Shown here one piece after another: positions 23,123 to 29,844 of a stretch of DNA of 64,000 bases. Source of the DNA: Collinsella sp. 4_8_47FAA (GTDB taxonomy: Bacteria; Actinomycetota; Coriobacteriia; Coriobacteriales; Coriobacteriaceae); the NCBI RefSeq assembly GCF_000763055.1, contig NZ_KN214134.1, positions 239,954 to 303,953 on the forward strand. The letters are read 5' to 3'. Position 1 is the first letter of the stretch; each line of letters opens with the position of its first letter. A model generated the notes under the pieces. That model had not been told where the DNA came from and searched no databases. It saw only the letters and a list, made by a program, of their open reading frames with translations. Position numbers and translations under genes: made by a program.

Positions 23123-24364
23123 GTGCCTTCTGTGAACTCCGAGCAAAGGCGGGCGGCGCGCCGGAAGCGCCGCGAGGAGAAGCGGGCCAAGGCAAAGGCC
23201 GAGCGCGTCAAGGCGTGCACCCTTGAGACGGTGGCCGACCTCAACAGCCTGTGCAAGGCCTCCAAGCAGGCCGCGCGTGGCGTCATGTGGAAGGCCTCGA
23301 CGCAGCGGTACATGAAGGACTACCTGCGAAACGCCGTGAAATCGCGCCAAGACCTTTTGGAGGGCCGCGACATATGCCGGGGTTTCATCCGCTTCGACCT
23401 GTGGGAGCGCGGCAAGCTGCGCCACATCAGTGCAGTGCACTTCCCCGAGCGCGTGGTGCAGAAGTCGCTGTCCCAGAACGCCCTCGTGCCCGCGATAGTC
23501 CCCACGCTCGTATCCGCGAACTCCGCCAACATCAAGGGGCGCGGCACCGACTACGCCCTTAAGCTGCTCAAGCGCCACCTGGCCGACCACTGGCGGCGGC
23601 ATGGGCGCGAGGGCTACATACTGCTGGGCGACTTCTCCGACTACTTCGCGCGCATTGCCCACGAGCCGGTCAAGCGGCAGGTGGCCGACGCGCTGCTCGA
23701 CCCGCGCGTGGTCGCCCTTGAGCACCGCCTGATAGACGCGCAGGGCGAGGTCGGCCTGGGCCTGGGCAGCGAGCCAAACCAGATATGCGCGGTGGCGCAC
23801 CCCAACCGCATCGACCACTACGTGGCCGAGATGCTGCGCCCCGAGGCCTACGGGCGCTACATGGATGACTTCTACCTGATCCACGAGTCCAAGGAGTACC
23901 TGCAAGTGTGCCTTCTGCTGATAGAGCACGAGTGCGCGAAGCTCGGCATCGCGCTGAACCCGCGCAAGACCCGCGTGGTGAAGCTGACGCGCGGCTTCAC
24001 GTGGCTGAAGAAGCGCATCTTCTACACCGAAACGGGCCGCATCGTCATGAAGCCGTGCCGCGACTCCATCACGCGCGAGCGACGCAAGCTGAAGAAGATG
24101 GCCCGCATGGTGGCCGAGGGGGTCATGACGCCCGAGCAGGTGCAGCAGAGCTACCAGAGCTGGCGCGGCGGCATGGCTCACTTGGACGCGCACCGCAGCG
24201 TGCTGGCCATGGACGCGCTGTACCGCAGCCTGTTCGAAAATCTCGCGGGGGGGGGGGTTGCTCAATGCAATCAAGCCCGAGAGACGATTCGGGCGGAACG
24301 CCCTCGCCATAGCGGAAGGGCGGCAACTCAAAACGGCGGCCTAGACGGGTCGAAAACGAAATAA
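23123..24364 (+). CDS. DGR reverse transcriptase
   Basis: A 413-residue protein, GTG 23123 or 23132 (no clear ribosome site). A basic N-terminus is followed by RT blocks: HISAVHFPERVVQKSL (101-116), motif 3 LLGDFSDYF with D170, motif 4 GLGLGSEPNQ (211-220, the DGR-type replacement of QGxxxSP), catalytic YMDD (246-249), LGIALNPRKTRVV and FTWLKKRIF. It has no RNase H or maturase domain. It makes adenine-mutagenised cDNA from the TR with Avd. The end is affected by an 11-G run at 24247-24257; as written, the tail is GGGVAQCNQ and onward. With one G fewer it would end LLNAIKPERRFGRNALAIAE plus eight residues, at 24344. Confidence 0.93.
   Translation: MPSVNSEQRRAARRKRREEKRAKAKAERVKACTLETVADLNSLCKASKQAARGVMWKASTQRYMKDYLRNAVKSRQDLLEGRDICRGFIRFDLWERGKLRHISAVHFPERVVQKSLSQNALVPAIVPTLVSANSANIKGRGTDYALKLLKRHLADHWRRHGREGYILLGDFSDYFARIAHEPVKRQVADALLDPRVVALEHRLIDAQGEVGLGLGSEPNQICAVAHPNRIDHYVAEMLRPEAYGRYMDDFYLIHESKEYLQVCLLLIEHECAKLGIALNPRKTRVVKLTRGFTWLKKRIFYTETGRIVMKPCRDSITRERRKLKKMARMVAEGVMTPEQVQQSYQSWRGGMAHLDAHRSVLAMDALYRSLFENLAGGGVAQCNQARETIRAERPRHSGRAATQNGGLDGSKTK
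24247..24257 (+). repeat. Run of 11 G in the reverse transcriptase gene
   Basis: Eleven consecutive G just after the conserved RT core. The length decides which of three frames encodes the last 30 or so residues. It is either a phase-variable tract or a sequencing/assembly indel. Confidence 0.85.
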
Positions 24365-24374
24365 CCAAGACAGC

Positions 24375-24403
24375 GAAGGCGTGCTGCGGCGCGCCTTCTT
24401 TCT
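24375..24403 (+). terminator. Terminator after the DGR
   Basis: GAAGGCG (24375-24381) pairs with CGCCTTC (24392-24398), followed by TTTCTT. It closes the DGR unit before the lysis region. Confidence 0.65.
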
Positions 24404-24482
24404 TCGCGCCCGCCCAAACGGCCAGGCAATCTCACGGCGCTAATACGATGGCGGCACATTCCCCGATAAGGAAGGAGTCCGC

Positions 24483-24809
24483 ATGGACACTGAGGAAGAC
24501 ATGCCGCGCCCCGACGAGCTTCGAGACGGCACCCTGGCCGAGGTCAACGCCCTGCGCGACTTGCTGTCGCAGATCGGCGACCCCGACGCGGCGCACGACG
24601 CGGGCGTTATCGACGATGACGAGTACGTGGAGCGGAAGGCGCGAAAGCTCGCCTACACCTCCGCGCTCGCCGCCTACGCCAACGGCGAGGTGCCCGACCT
24701 CCCGGCGCTGCTCGAACAGATGCGCGAGCAGGCGTCCCAGCCGACGCAGACCGAGACCAACACGGCGAACATCGACTACCTGCTCATGACCGTGGGAGGT
24801 GACCAGTAA
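24483..24809 (+). CDS. Hypothetical acidic phage protein, 108 aa
   Basis: ATG 24483 with AAGGAG upstream. It is helical and acidic (LRDGTLAEVNALRDLLSQIG, VIDDDEYVERKARKLAYTSA) and ends with a polar Gln/Thr tail. Not recognised. It shares its last base with the next ATG. Position between the tail/DGR and lysis modules suggests a small tail accessory or a chaperone. Confidence 0.65.
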   Translation: MDTEEDMPRPDELRDGTLAEVNALRDLLSQIGDPDAAHDAGVIDDDEYVERKARKLAYTSALAAYANGEVPDLPALLEQMREQASQPTQTETNTANIDYLLMTVGGDQ

Positions 24810-24976
24810 TGGCTACGAAGAAAACCGTTGAGCATTCCAAGCACTTCGCGAAGGTCAAGAAGTACTACGACAAAGACCTTTGGAGCAAGGCGCGCGTCTA
24901 CAAGGCTGTCGAGTGCAAATGGATCACCGCCGACGAGTACAAGGAAATCACCGGCGAGGAGTACACGGCCGAATAG
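24809..24976 (+). CDS. XkdX family phage protein, 55 aa
   Basis: ATG 24809 overlaps the preceding stop (TAATG) and has GGGAGG upstream. The short sequence shows the XkdX pattern: KVKKYYDKDLWSKARVYKAV, then WITADEYKEITGEEY. XkdX proteins are found near the lysis genes of PBSX-like and other Gram-positive phages, with no known function. Easy to miss because of its length. Confidence 0.8.
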   Translation: MATKKTVEHSKHFAKVKKYYDKDLWSKARVYKAVECKWITADEYKEITGEEYTAE

Positions 24977-24996
24977 GCGGAAGGAGGGCGCCCAGG

Positions 24997-25410
24997 ATGG
25001 AAGTGCTCAAGCTTTTTGCGCCTTACGGACCGGCTTGGCTTGGCGGCGTGCTCCTGACGCTCGTTGCGTTCTACTTCGGGAGACAATTTCTTGAGGAGTA
25101 CAAACGCCAAAACCAGCGGAAGGGCGAGCTCGACCTGAAGCGCGAGGAGCGCAAGCAGGCCGAAGTCGACGAGAGGGCGCAGCGCGACCGCGAGCGGTCC
25201 CAAATGGAGGGGCGCATCGCCGCCCAGATGGAGCGCAGCAACACCCTGATTGAAGGAATGAAAACGCTCATGGAGTCGGTTGTCGCGTCAAATGACGTCC
25301 TCCACGCGGACTTGGTCCACAGCCAGGCGCGTAGCCAGGGCATGGCCGAGAAGGTCGACCATATCTACGACCGAGTCGACCTCATGTACAACAAGGAGAC
25401 AGGGAGATAA
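24997..25410 (+). CDS. Membrane-anchored coiled-coil protein of the lysis module, 137 aa
   Basis: ATG 24997, placed by GGAGGG upstream. One membrane segment (about residues 12-30, PAWLGGVLLTLVAFYFG) is followed by a long charged coiled coil (FLEEYKRQNQRKGELDLKRE onward) to the end. The layout is like the accessory membrane proteins that accompany holins in actinobacterial phages. It is two bases from the holin-like gene. Confidence 0.65.
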   Translation: MEVLKLFAPYGPAWLGGVLLTLVAFYFGRQFLEEYKRQNQRKGELDLKREERKQAEVDERAQRDRERSQMEGRIAAQMERSNTLIEGMKTLMESVVASNDVLHADLVHSQARSQGMAEKVDHIYDRVDLMYNKETGR

Positions 25411-25412
25411 AG

Positions 25413-25721
25413 ATGACTGATATACAGGCAGGACTCACGGTGCTGACCGTCCTCGTGGTGCCCTATATCGTGCAGGCTATCAAGACGAAGGCGATGACCG
25501 GCAATGTCGCCCGCTGGACGGCCATCGCAGTATCGGCGCTGTGCGGCGCATTGACGGCCATGGCCGGGGGTATGCCGACTGACCCCACGGCGTGGGTTAC
25601 GTCCATCTTCGCCGCGGTAGGCGGCGTGCAGGTGGCATATGCAGCCTTCAAGGCGGTCGGCGTGACAGACAAGTGGCTCGACGCGCTGCTTGCCATGGGC
25701 ACTCCGAAGAAGGACGACTAG
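25413..25721 (+). CDS. Holin-like membrane protein, 102 aa
   Basis: A short protein with membrane segments at about 8-24 (LTVLTVLVVPYIVQAI), 36-52 (WTAIAVSALCGALTAMAG) and 62-80 (AWVTSIFAAVGGVQVAYAAF), and a charged C-terminus (GTPKKDD). Size, topology and place before two lytic enzymes fit a holin. Confidence 0.75.
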   Translation: MTDIQAGLTVLTVLVVPYIVQAIKTKAMTGNVARWTAIAVSALCGALTAMAGGMPTDPTAWVTSIFAAVGGVQVAYAAFKAVGVTDKWLDALLAMGTPKKDD

Positions 25722-25723
25722 GA

Positions 25724-26374
25724 ATGGGCGGCAAGCGCCTCGTGCGCATCGCCGCCGCCATCTCGCTGCTTGCTTTGCTCGCCGCCTTCGCCGACGTGGC
25801 GCTTATAGCCTCTAACGTGCCGAAGGTGCCGAAGGAAGAGCCTTTGCCCGTCATCTACGACAAGCCGCTCGACAAGCCCGCCGAGGTGCCCGTCTACCTC
25901 CAAGCAGACGAGCGCTGGGGCGGGCTTTCGTATGCGGGCGAAGACCTGGCTGCTGCCGGCTGCGGCCTCACGTGCGCGGCCATGGCGTGGGAATGGCTCT
26001 ACGGACAGGCATGCACGCCTGCGCAGATGCTGGGCTTCGTTGGCGAATCGTGCCTCACGGACGGCGTGAACGACATGGAAAAGTTCTGCCGTTGGATGAA
26101 CGCGAACGACCAGGCTTTGGGCTACACGCCTATCCACGACAACGCCGATGACGCCTTGGACGAGGCGGCTGACGGCTGGATGGTGTTTTGCAGCCTAACT
26201 GGCCAGCTCCGCGAAGGCGGCAAGAACTACGGCGGGCACATCGTCCTGCTTTGCGGATGGGACGGCGAGGCGGCGACCTTCCACGACCCCTACGAGGGCG
26301 TGGTGAGGCTGAGCCGCGAGCAGTACGAACAAGTTGATTGGGCTTATTTCATAGCGATAGGGAGCGCTGAATAG
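25724..26374 (+). CDS. Membrane-anchored C39-like cysteine peptidase (lysis module)
   Basis: A 216-residue protein from ATG 25724. An N-terminal signal anchor (about 5-30, [20 protein letters not shown]) is followed by a peptidase C39_2-type papain-like fold: [20 protein letters not shown] carries the nucleophile Cys, and [12 protein letters not shown] the His. Possible roles are cleavage of wall peptide cross-links or of a host/phage protein. It lies between holin and endolysin. A host gene at 59521 encodes a protein of the same fold. Confidence 0.72.
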   Translation: MGGKRLVRIAAAISLLALLAAFADVALIASNVPKVPKEEPLPVIYDKPLDKPAEVPVYLQADERWGGLSYAGEDLAAAGCGLTCAAMAWEWLYGQACTPAQMLGFVGESCLTDGVNDMEKFCRWMNANDQALGYTPIHDNADDALDEAADGWMVFCSLTGQLREGGKNYGGHIVLLCGWDGEAATFHDPYEGVVRLSREQYEQVDWAYFIAIGSAE

Positions 26375-26375
26375 A

Positions 26376-27404
26376 ATGAACGGAATAGACATCAGCAATT
26401 GGCAGAACGGCATCAACCTCGCGGCTGTCCCGTTCGACTTCGTTATCTGCAAGGCTACCGAGGGCACGCGCTACGTGTCGCCCGACTGCGACCGCCAAAT
26501 CCAGCAGGCGATCGGTCTTGGCAAGCTCGTCGGCGTGTACCACTACGTCAACGGAGGTGATGCCGAGGCGGAGGCCGAGTACTTCTATGAGCGCTGCAAG
26601 GGCTACGTCGGCAAGGCCGCGTTCTTCATCGACTGGGAGGAGCGGGGCAACAAGGCATGGGGCGACACGTCCTACCTCAAGGCCATGGCAGAGCGTTTGG
26701 CCGAGCTTCTTGGCGTGAGCGTGGATCGCATCGGTATCTACGCATCCAAGAGCGTGTTCCCGTGGGGCCTCACCGATGCTAAGACGTGGGTGGCGCAGTA
26801 CGCCGACATGAATCCCACTGGCTACCAGGACGCGCCGTGGCACGAGGGCGCTTACGATTGCGCCATCCGCCAGTACTCCTCTTGCGGGCGCTTGGACGGC
26901 TGGGCGGGCAACCTCGACATCAACAAGTGCTATATCTCCCGCGCGGAGTGGGAGGCCATGGTGGGCGGCTCCAACGGCGATCCCGACTCGCTTATCCACG
27001 GCATCGACGAGACGCCTGCAGCAGACCTCGCGGCGAAGGTGCTCGCTGGCGAGCTCGGAGACGGCGACGACCGCAAGCACGCGCTGGGCGACCGCTACCA
27101 GGAGGTGCAGTCGCTCGTGAACCACATTCTCACGGCATCCGCCGAGGATCTGGCCGCTGAGACCTGGGCGGGCGATTACGGCAACGGCAGCCGCCGCAAG
27201 GCTGTTTTGGGGCCGCGCTACGACGAGGTTATGGCGGTCATCAACGGGCAGGCCGAAACCGAGCAGGTGTACGTGGTGCAAAGCGGCGACACCCTTTCCG
27301 GAATCGCCTCAAAGTACGGCACGACCTATCAGGATCTCGCCGCCAAGAACGGCATCTCAAACCCGAATCTGATCTATCCCGGCATGCGCCTGGTTGTTTC
27401 CTAG
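26376..27404 (+). CDS. Endolysin: GH25 muramidase with two CW_7 repeats and LysM
   Basis: A 342-residue lysozyme. The GH25 barrel spans about 1-195, with Asp5 in [11 protein letters not shown] and the acidic pair in [11 protein letters not shown]. Two Cpl-7-type wall-binding repeats follow (about 212-248, [20 protein letters not shown]; about 255-292, [20 protein letters not shown]). A C-terminal LysM occupies about 298-342 ([20 protein letters not shown]). It cuts the glycan strand of peptidoglycan. No signal peptide, so it depends on the holin. It starts one base after the peptidase gene. Confidence 0.95.
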   Translation: MNGIDISNWQNGINLAAVPFDFVICKATEGTRYVSPDCDRQIQQAIGLGKLVGVYHYVNGGDAEAEAEYFYERCKGYVGKAAFFIDWEERGNKAWGDTSYLKAMAERLAELLGVSVDRIGIYASKSVFPWGLTDAKTWVAQYADMNPTGYQDAPWHEGAYDCAIRQYSSCGRLDGWAGNLDINKCYISRAEWEAMVGGSNGDPDSLIHGIDETPAADLAAKVLAGELGDGDDRKHALGDRYQEVQSLVNHILTASAEDLAAETWAGDYGNGSRRKAVLGPRYDEVMAVINGQAETEQVYVVQSGDTLSGIASKYGTTYQDLAAKNGISNPNLIYPGMRLVVS

Positions 27405-27494
27405 GCCGCTCGTGGTATCCTAACGAAGATAATCGTGCCGATTGCGCACACCTCGGTTCGAGGAGATGCGCAAACGGTGCACCAGAAGATTATG
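27405..27494. other. Gap after the endolysin
   Basis: No gene. It holds an imperfect hairpin (27438-27472: TTGCGCA with TGCGCAA outside, CCTCG with CGAGG inside). Confidence 0.4.
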
Positions 27495-27522
27495 ACGGCG
27501 TCGCGAGAGCGGCGCCGTTTTT
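27495..27522 (+). terminator. Terminator of the phage lysis operon
   Basis: ACGGCG (27495-27500) pairs with CGCCGT (27513-27518), followed by TTTTGGTTT. Confidence 0.65.
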
Positions 27523-27591
27523 GGTTTGTGGGGGCCGTCGGCGGATTCGAGCCGTCGACACCCGCGTCACTCATTTCCCCGCGGGGGAGTT

Positions 27592-27614
27592 TTCGAATCC
27601 GCCCGGGGGCACCA
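27592..27614 (+). other. tRNA 3'-end-like sequence; candidate prophage attachment site (attR)
   Basis: The stretch reads as T-loop (TTCGAAT), 3' T-stem (CCGCC), 3' acceptor (CGGGGGC), discriminator A and CCA, the last 23 nt of a tRNA. The matching 5' half is absent here, as expected for an attR left by a phage that integrates in a tRNA 3' end. An inverted partner GGCGGATTCGA lies at 27540-27550, so a chance hairpin is the alternative. The intact tRNA should then be left of the prophage, outside the window. Confidence 0.45.
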
Positions 27615-27626
27615 GAGGAATATCGA

Positions 27627-27660
27627 GCCCGGTACCGCTACGGTGCCGGGTTCTTCTGGT
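27627..27660. terminator. GC-rich hairpin at the prophage/host junction
   Basis: CCCGGTACCG pairs with CGGTGCCGGG (one G-T) and is followed by TTCTTCTGGTT. An outer pairing ACCAGA (27611-27616) with TCTGGT (27655-27660) extends it. Confidence 0.5.
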
Positions 27661-27680
27661 TCAATGCCATGTCAAAAACG

Positions 27681-27715
27681 AAGCGCCCGCTTGCTGGGGG
27701 AGCAAGCGGGCGCTT
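27681..27715 (-). terminator. Strong terminator of the pknB operon
   Basis: A perfect 15-bp stem (27681-27695 with 27701-27715), a 5-nt loop, and on the minus strand a CGTTTTTGAC tail. It lies 51 bp beyond the pknB stop. Confidence 0.9.
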
Positions 27716-27765
27716 CTGAGCGAATATGTTTGCGGCCATAGCCGCTGCAGGTGATGGGTTGTCGA

Positions 27766-29712
27766 CTAGTTAGTCGTCGTGCCGGAATCGTCACCCGAGG
27801 TGGAGCCAGAAAGTGCGACCGTCAGCGTAATCGTGCTGTCGGTGGACTGCTTTCCAGTGGGGGAGACGCCCGTAACGGTGGCATCCTCGTTACCGCTTAC
27901 GGGATTGCCGTTCTGGTCACAGAAGCCAATGTTATAGAAACCGGCGTTGTTGAGCGCGGTAACGGCGGCGGAAATGCTCTTGCCGTACAGGTTGCCCGGG
28001 ACGGTGGCCTTGCCGGACTTCTTGGCGATGACGACGGTAATCGTGGCGCCGGGCTTCTGCTTGCCGCTGGGGTTCCAGCTGATCACGGTGCCCTCGGTAA
28101 CCGAGTCGTTCTCCTGGTAGCTCACGTCGACACCAAAGCCTGCCATATCGAGGGCGTTGCGCGCCTGGGCCTCGGTCATGTCGGTCAGGTCGGGGACGGA
28201 CGTGGTATCCGGGCCGCTCGAGACCTTGTACGAGATGGTCGTGCCCTTCGCGACTTCCTTACCGGCTTCGGTGCCCTGCTCAAAGACCTGGCCCTCATCA
28301 GCCTCGTTGGCCTCCTCGGAGGCGTTGCCCTTCAGGCCAACGCTTGCCAGTGCGGCTTCTGCTTGGTCCTTGGTCAGGCCGACAAGTTTGGGAACCTCAA
28401 CCTTTTCGGAGGGCTTGGGGCCCTTGGAGATTACCAGGTTCACCTTGGTGCCCTTGGTCTTCTTGGCGTTACCGTTGGGGGTCTGCTCGGCAACCTTGCC
28501 CTCGTCGACGTCGTCGTTGTAGCTCTGGTCGACGGTGCCGACCTCCAGGCCGGCTTCCTTGATCAGCTCGACGGCAGTCTGCTGGTCCTTGCCCAGCACA
28601 TCGGGCACGGTGACCTGCTCGCCGCCAAAGAGTCCTGTGGCAAAGGCCACCACGATGCCGATGACGGCAACGGCTGCCACCACGGCGGCGATGATCTTGT
28701 TCTTGTTGGATTTGGGCTTTTCGACCTCGTAGGAGCCGGTGGAGCCCGAAACCGAGCTACGGGCGGTATTCTGGCCGCTCACGCCCGAGACGGGACGCAC
28801 CATGGCGCGCGTCTGATCGGAAAGCTCGCGAGTCTTGGTGGCGCCCAGCTCACCGGGGGCACCGATGATGCGCGTGGGCTCCGAGACGTTGACGGCACGG
28901 CCCGACAGGTAGCTGTTGAGCACCTGACGAAGCTCGTCGGCGGTCTGGAAGCGGTTTGCCGGGTCCTTCTCCATGCACTTGAGGATGATGCGCTCAAGGT
29001 CGGCGTCGACACCGGAGTTGATCTGGCTCGGCGGAATAGGCAACTCGTTGACTTGCTTGAGTGCGACCGAGATGGCGTCGTCACCGTCAAAGGGAACGCG
29101 GCCGGTGGCGCACTCGTACATCACGACGCCCAGCGAGTAGATATCCGAGGTGGGGCCGAGGTCCTGACCGCGGGTCTGCTCGGGGCTGACGTAGTGGGCG
29201 GTTCCCAGCACGTTGTTGTCTTGCGTGAGGTGGCTGTTCTTGGCGCGCGCGATGCCAAAGTCCATCACCTTGATGTTGCCGTCGGGCAGCACCATGATGT
29301 TCTGCGGCTTAATGTCGCGGTGGATGATCTCGTGCTTGTGGGCGACCGAAAGCGCAGAGCTGATCTGCGAGCCGATCTGGGCGACCTTCTTGGGGTCGAG
29401 GGCGCCGTGGCTCTTGATGCCGCTCTTAAGGTCGGTGCCGCGCAGGTACTCCATGACGATGTAATAGGTGTCGCCGTCCTTGCCCCAATCGTAGACGCCC
29501 ACGATATAGGGGGAGGAGAGACCGGCTGCTGCCTGGGCCTCCTGCTTAAAGCGTGCGGCGAAGGTTGCGTCGCCAGCATACTGCGGCAGCATGATCTTGA
29601 CGGCTACCGTGCGGTCGAGGACCTGGTCCTGTGCACGGTAGACGGTCGCCATGCCGCCTGTTCCCACCTTATCCTTGAGGAGGTATCTTCCCCCGAGGAC
29701 CCTCTGTTCCAT
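27766..29712 (-). CDS. pknB: Ser/Thr protein kinase with four PASTA domains
   Basis: A 648-residue protein from ATG 29712 (AGGAG seven bases upstream; a start five codons earlier is less likely). The kinase domain spans 8-270: Gly loop GTGGMATVY, K39, HRDIKPQN with D133, DFG 151-153. A juxtamembrane linker follows, a membrane helix (about 341-363), then four extracellular PASTA modules (about 366-431, 436-500, 502-566, 568-636), which bind muropeptides or lipid II. It is last in the kinase/FHA/phosphatase/SEDS-PBP operon, as in mycobacteria, and probably senses wall state and controls division and growth. Confidence 0.95.
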   Translation of the reverse strand: MEQRVLGGRYLLKDKVGTGGMATVYRAQDQVLDRTVAVKIMLPQYAGDATFAARFKQEAQAAAGLSSPYIVGVYDWGKDGDTYYIVMEYLRGTDLKSGIKSHGALDPKKVAQIGSQISSALSVAHKHEIIHRDIKPQNIMVLPDGNIKVMDFGIARAKNSHLTQDNNVLGTAHYVSPEQTRGQDLGPTSDIYSLGVVMYECATGRVPFDGDDAISVALKQVNELPIPPSQINSGVDADLERIILKCMEKDPANRFQTADELRQVLNSYLSGRAVNVSEPTRIIGAPGELGATKTRELSDQTRAMVRPVSGVSGQNTARSSVSGSTGSYEVEKPKSNKNKIIAAVVAAVAVIGIVVAFATGLFGGEQVTVPDVLGKDQQTAVELIKEAGLEVGTVDQSYNDDVDEGKVAEQTPNGNAKKTKGTKVNLVISKGPKPSEKVEVPKLVGLTKDQAEAALASVGLKGNASEEANEADEGQVFEQGTEAGKEVAKGTTISYKVSSGPDTTSVPDLTDMTEAQARNALDMAGFGVDVSYQENDSVTEGTVISWNPSGKQKPGATITVVIAKKSGKATVPGNLYGKSISAAVTALNNAGFYNIGFCDQNGNPVSGNEDATVTGVSPTGKQSTDSTITLTVALSGSTSGDDSGTTTN

Positions 29713-29844
29713 TCCTGCTCCTAACATAACTATTCGCTCAACGATGTGTGTAGTACCTACGATGTGGCCGCTGGGGCCGTGTGGCGCGTTGCCGCTAACT
29801 CTTAGGCCGCGGCGCGCCTCGGGTGTCCGATTCGATCATGGGCA

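Noticed and set aside
22584-23135. 183-codon frame across the TR
   Set aside because: The TR is a non-coding template here; the frame joins parts of avd, TR and leader and lacks a ribosome site.
27435-27754. Overlapping frames of 71-94 codons after the prophage
   Set aside because: They read through the tRNA-like piece and two terminators and give peptides typical of non-coding sequence.
27751-29724. 657-codon open frame antisense to pknB
   Set aside because: It is the mirror of a GC-rich gene with clear kinase and PASTA motifs; low-complexity Gly/Leu/Val content and no ribosome site.
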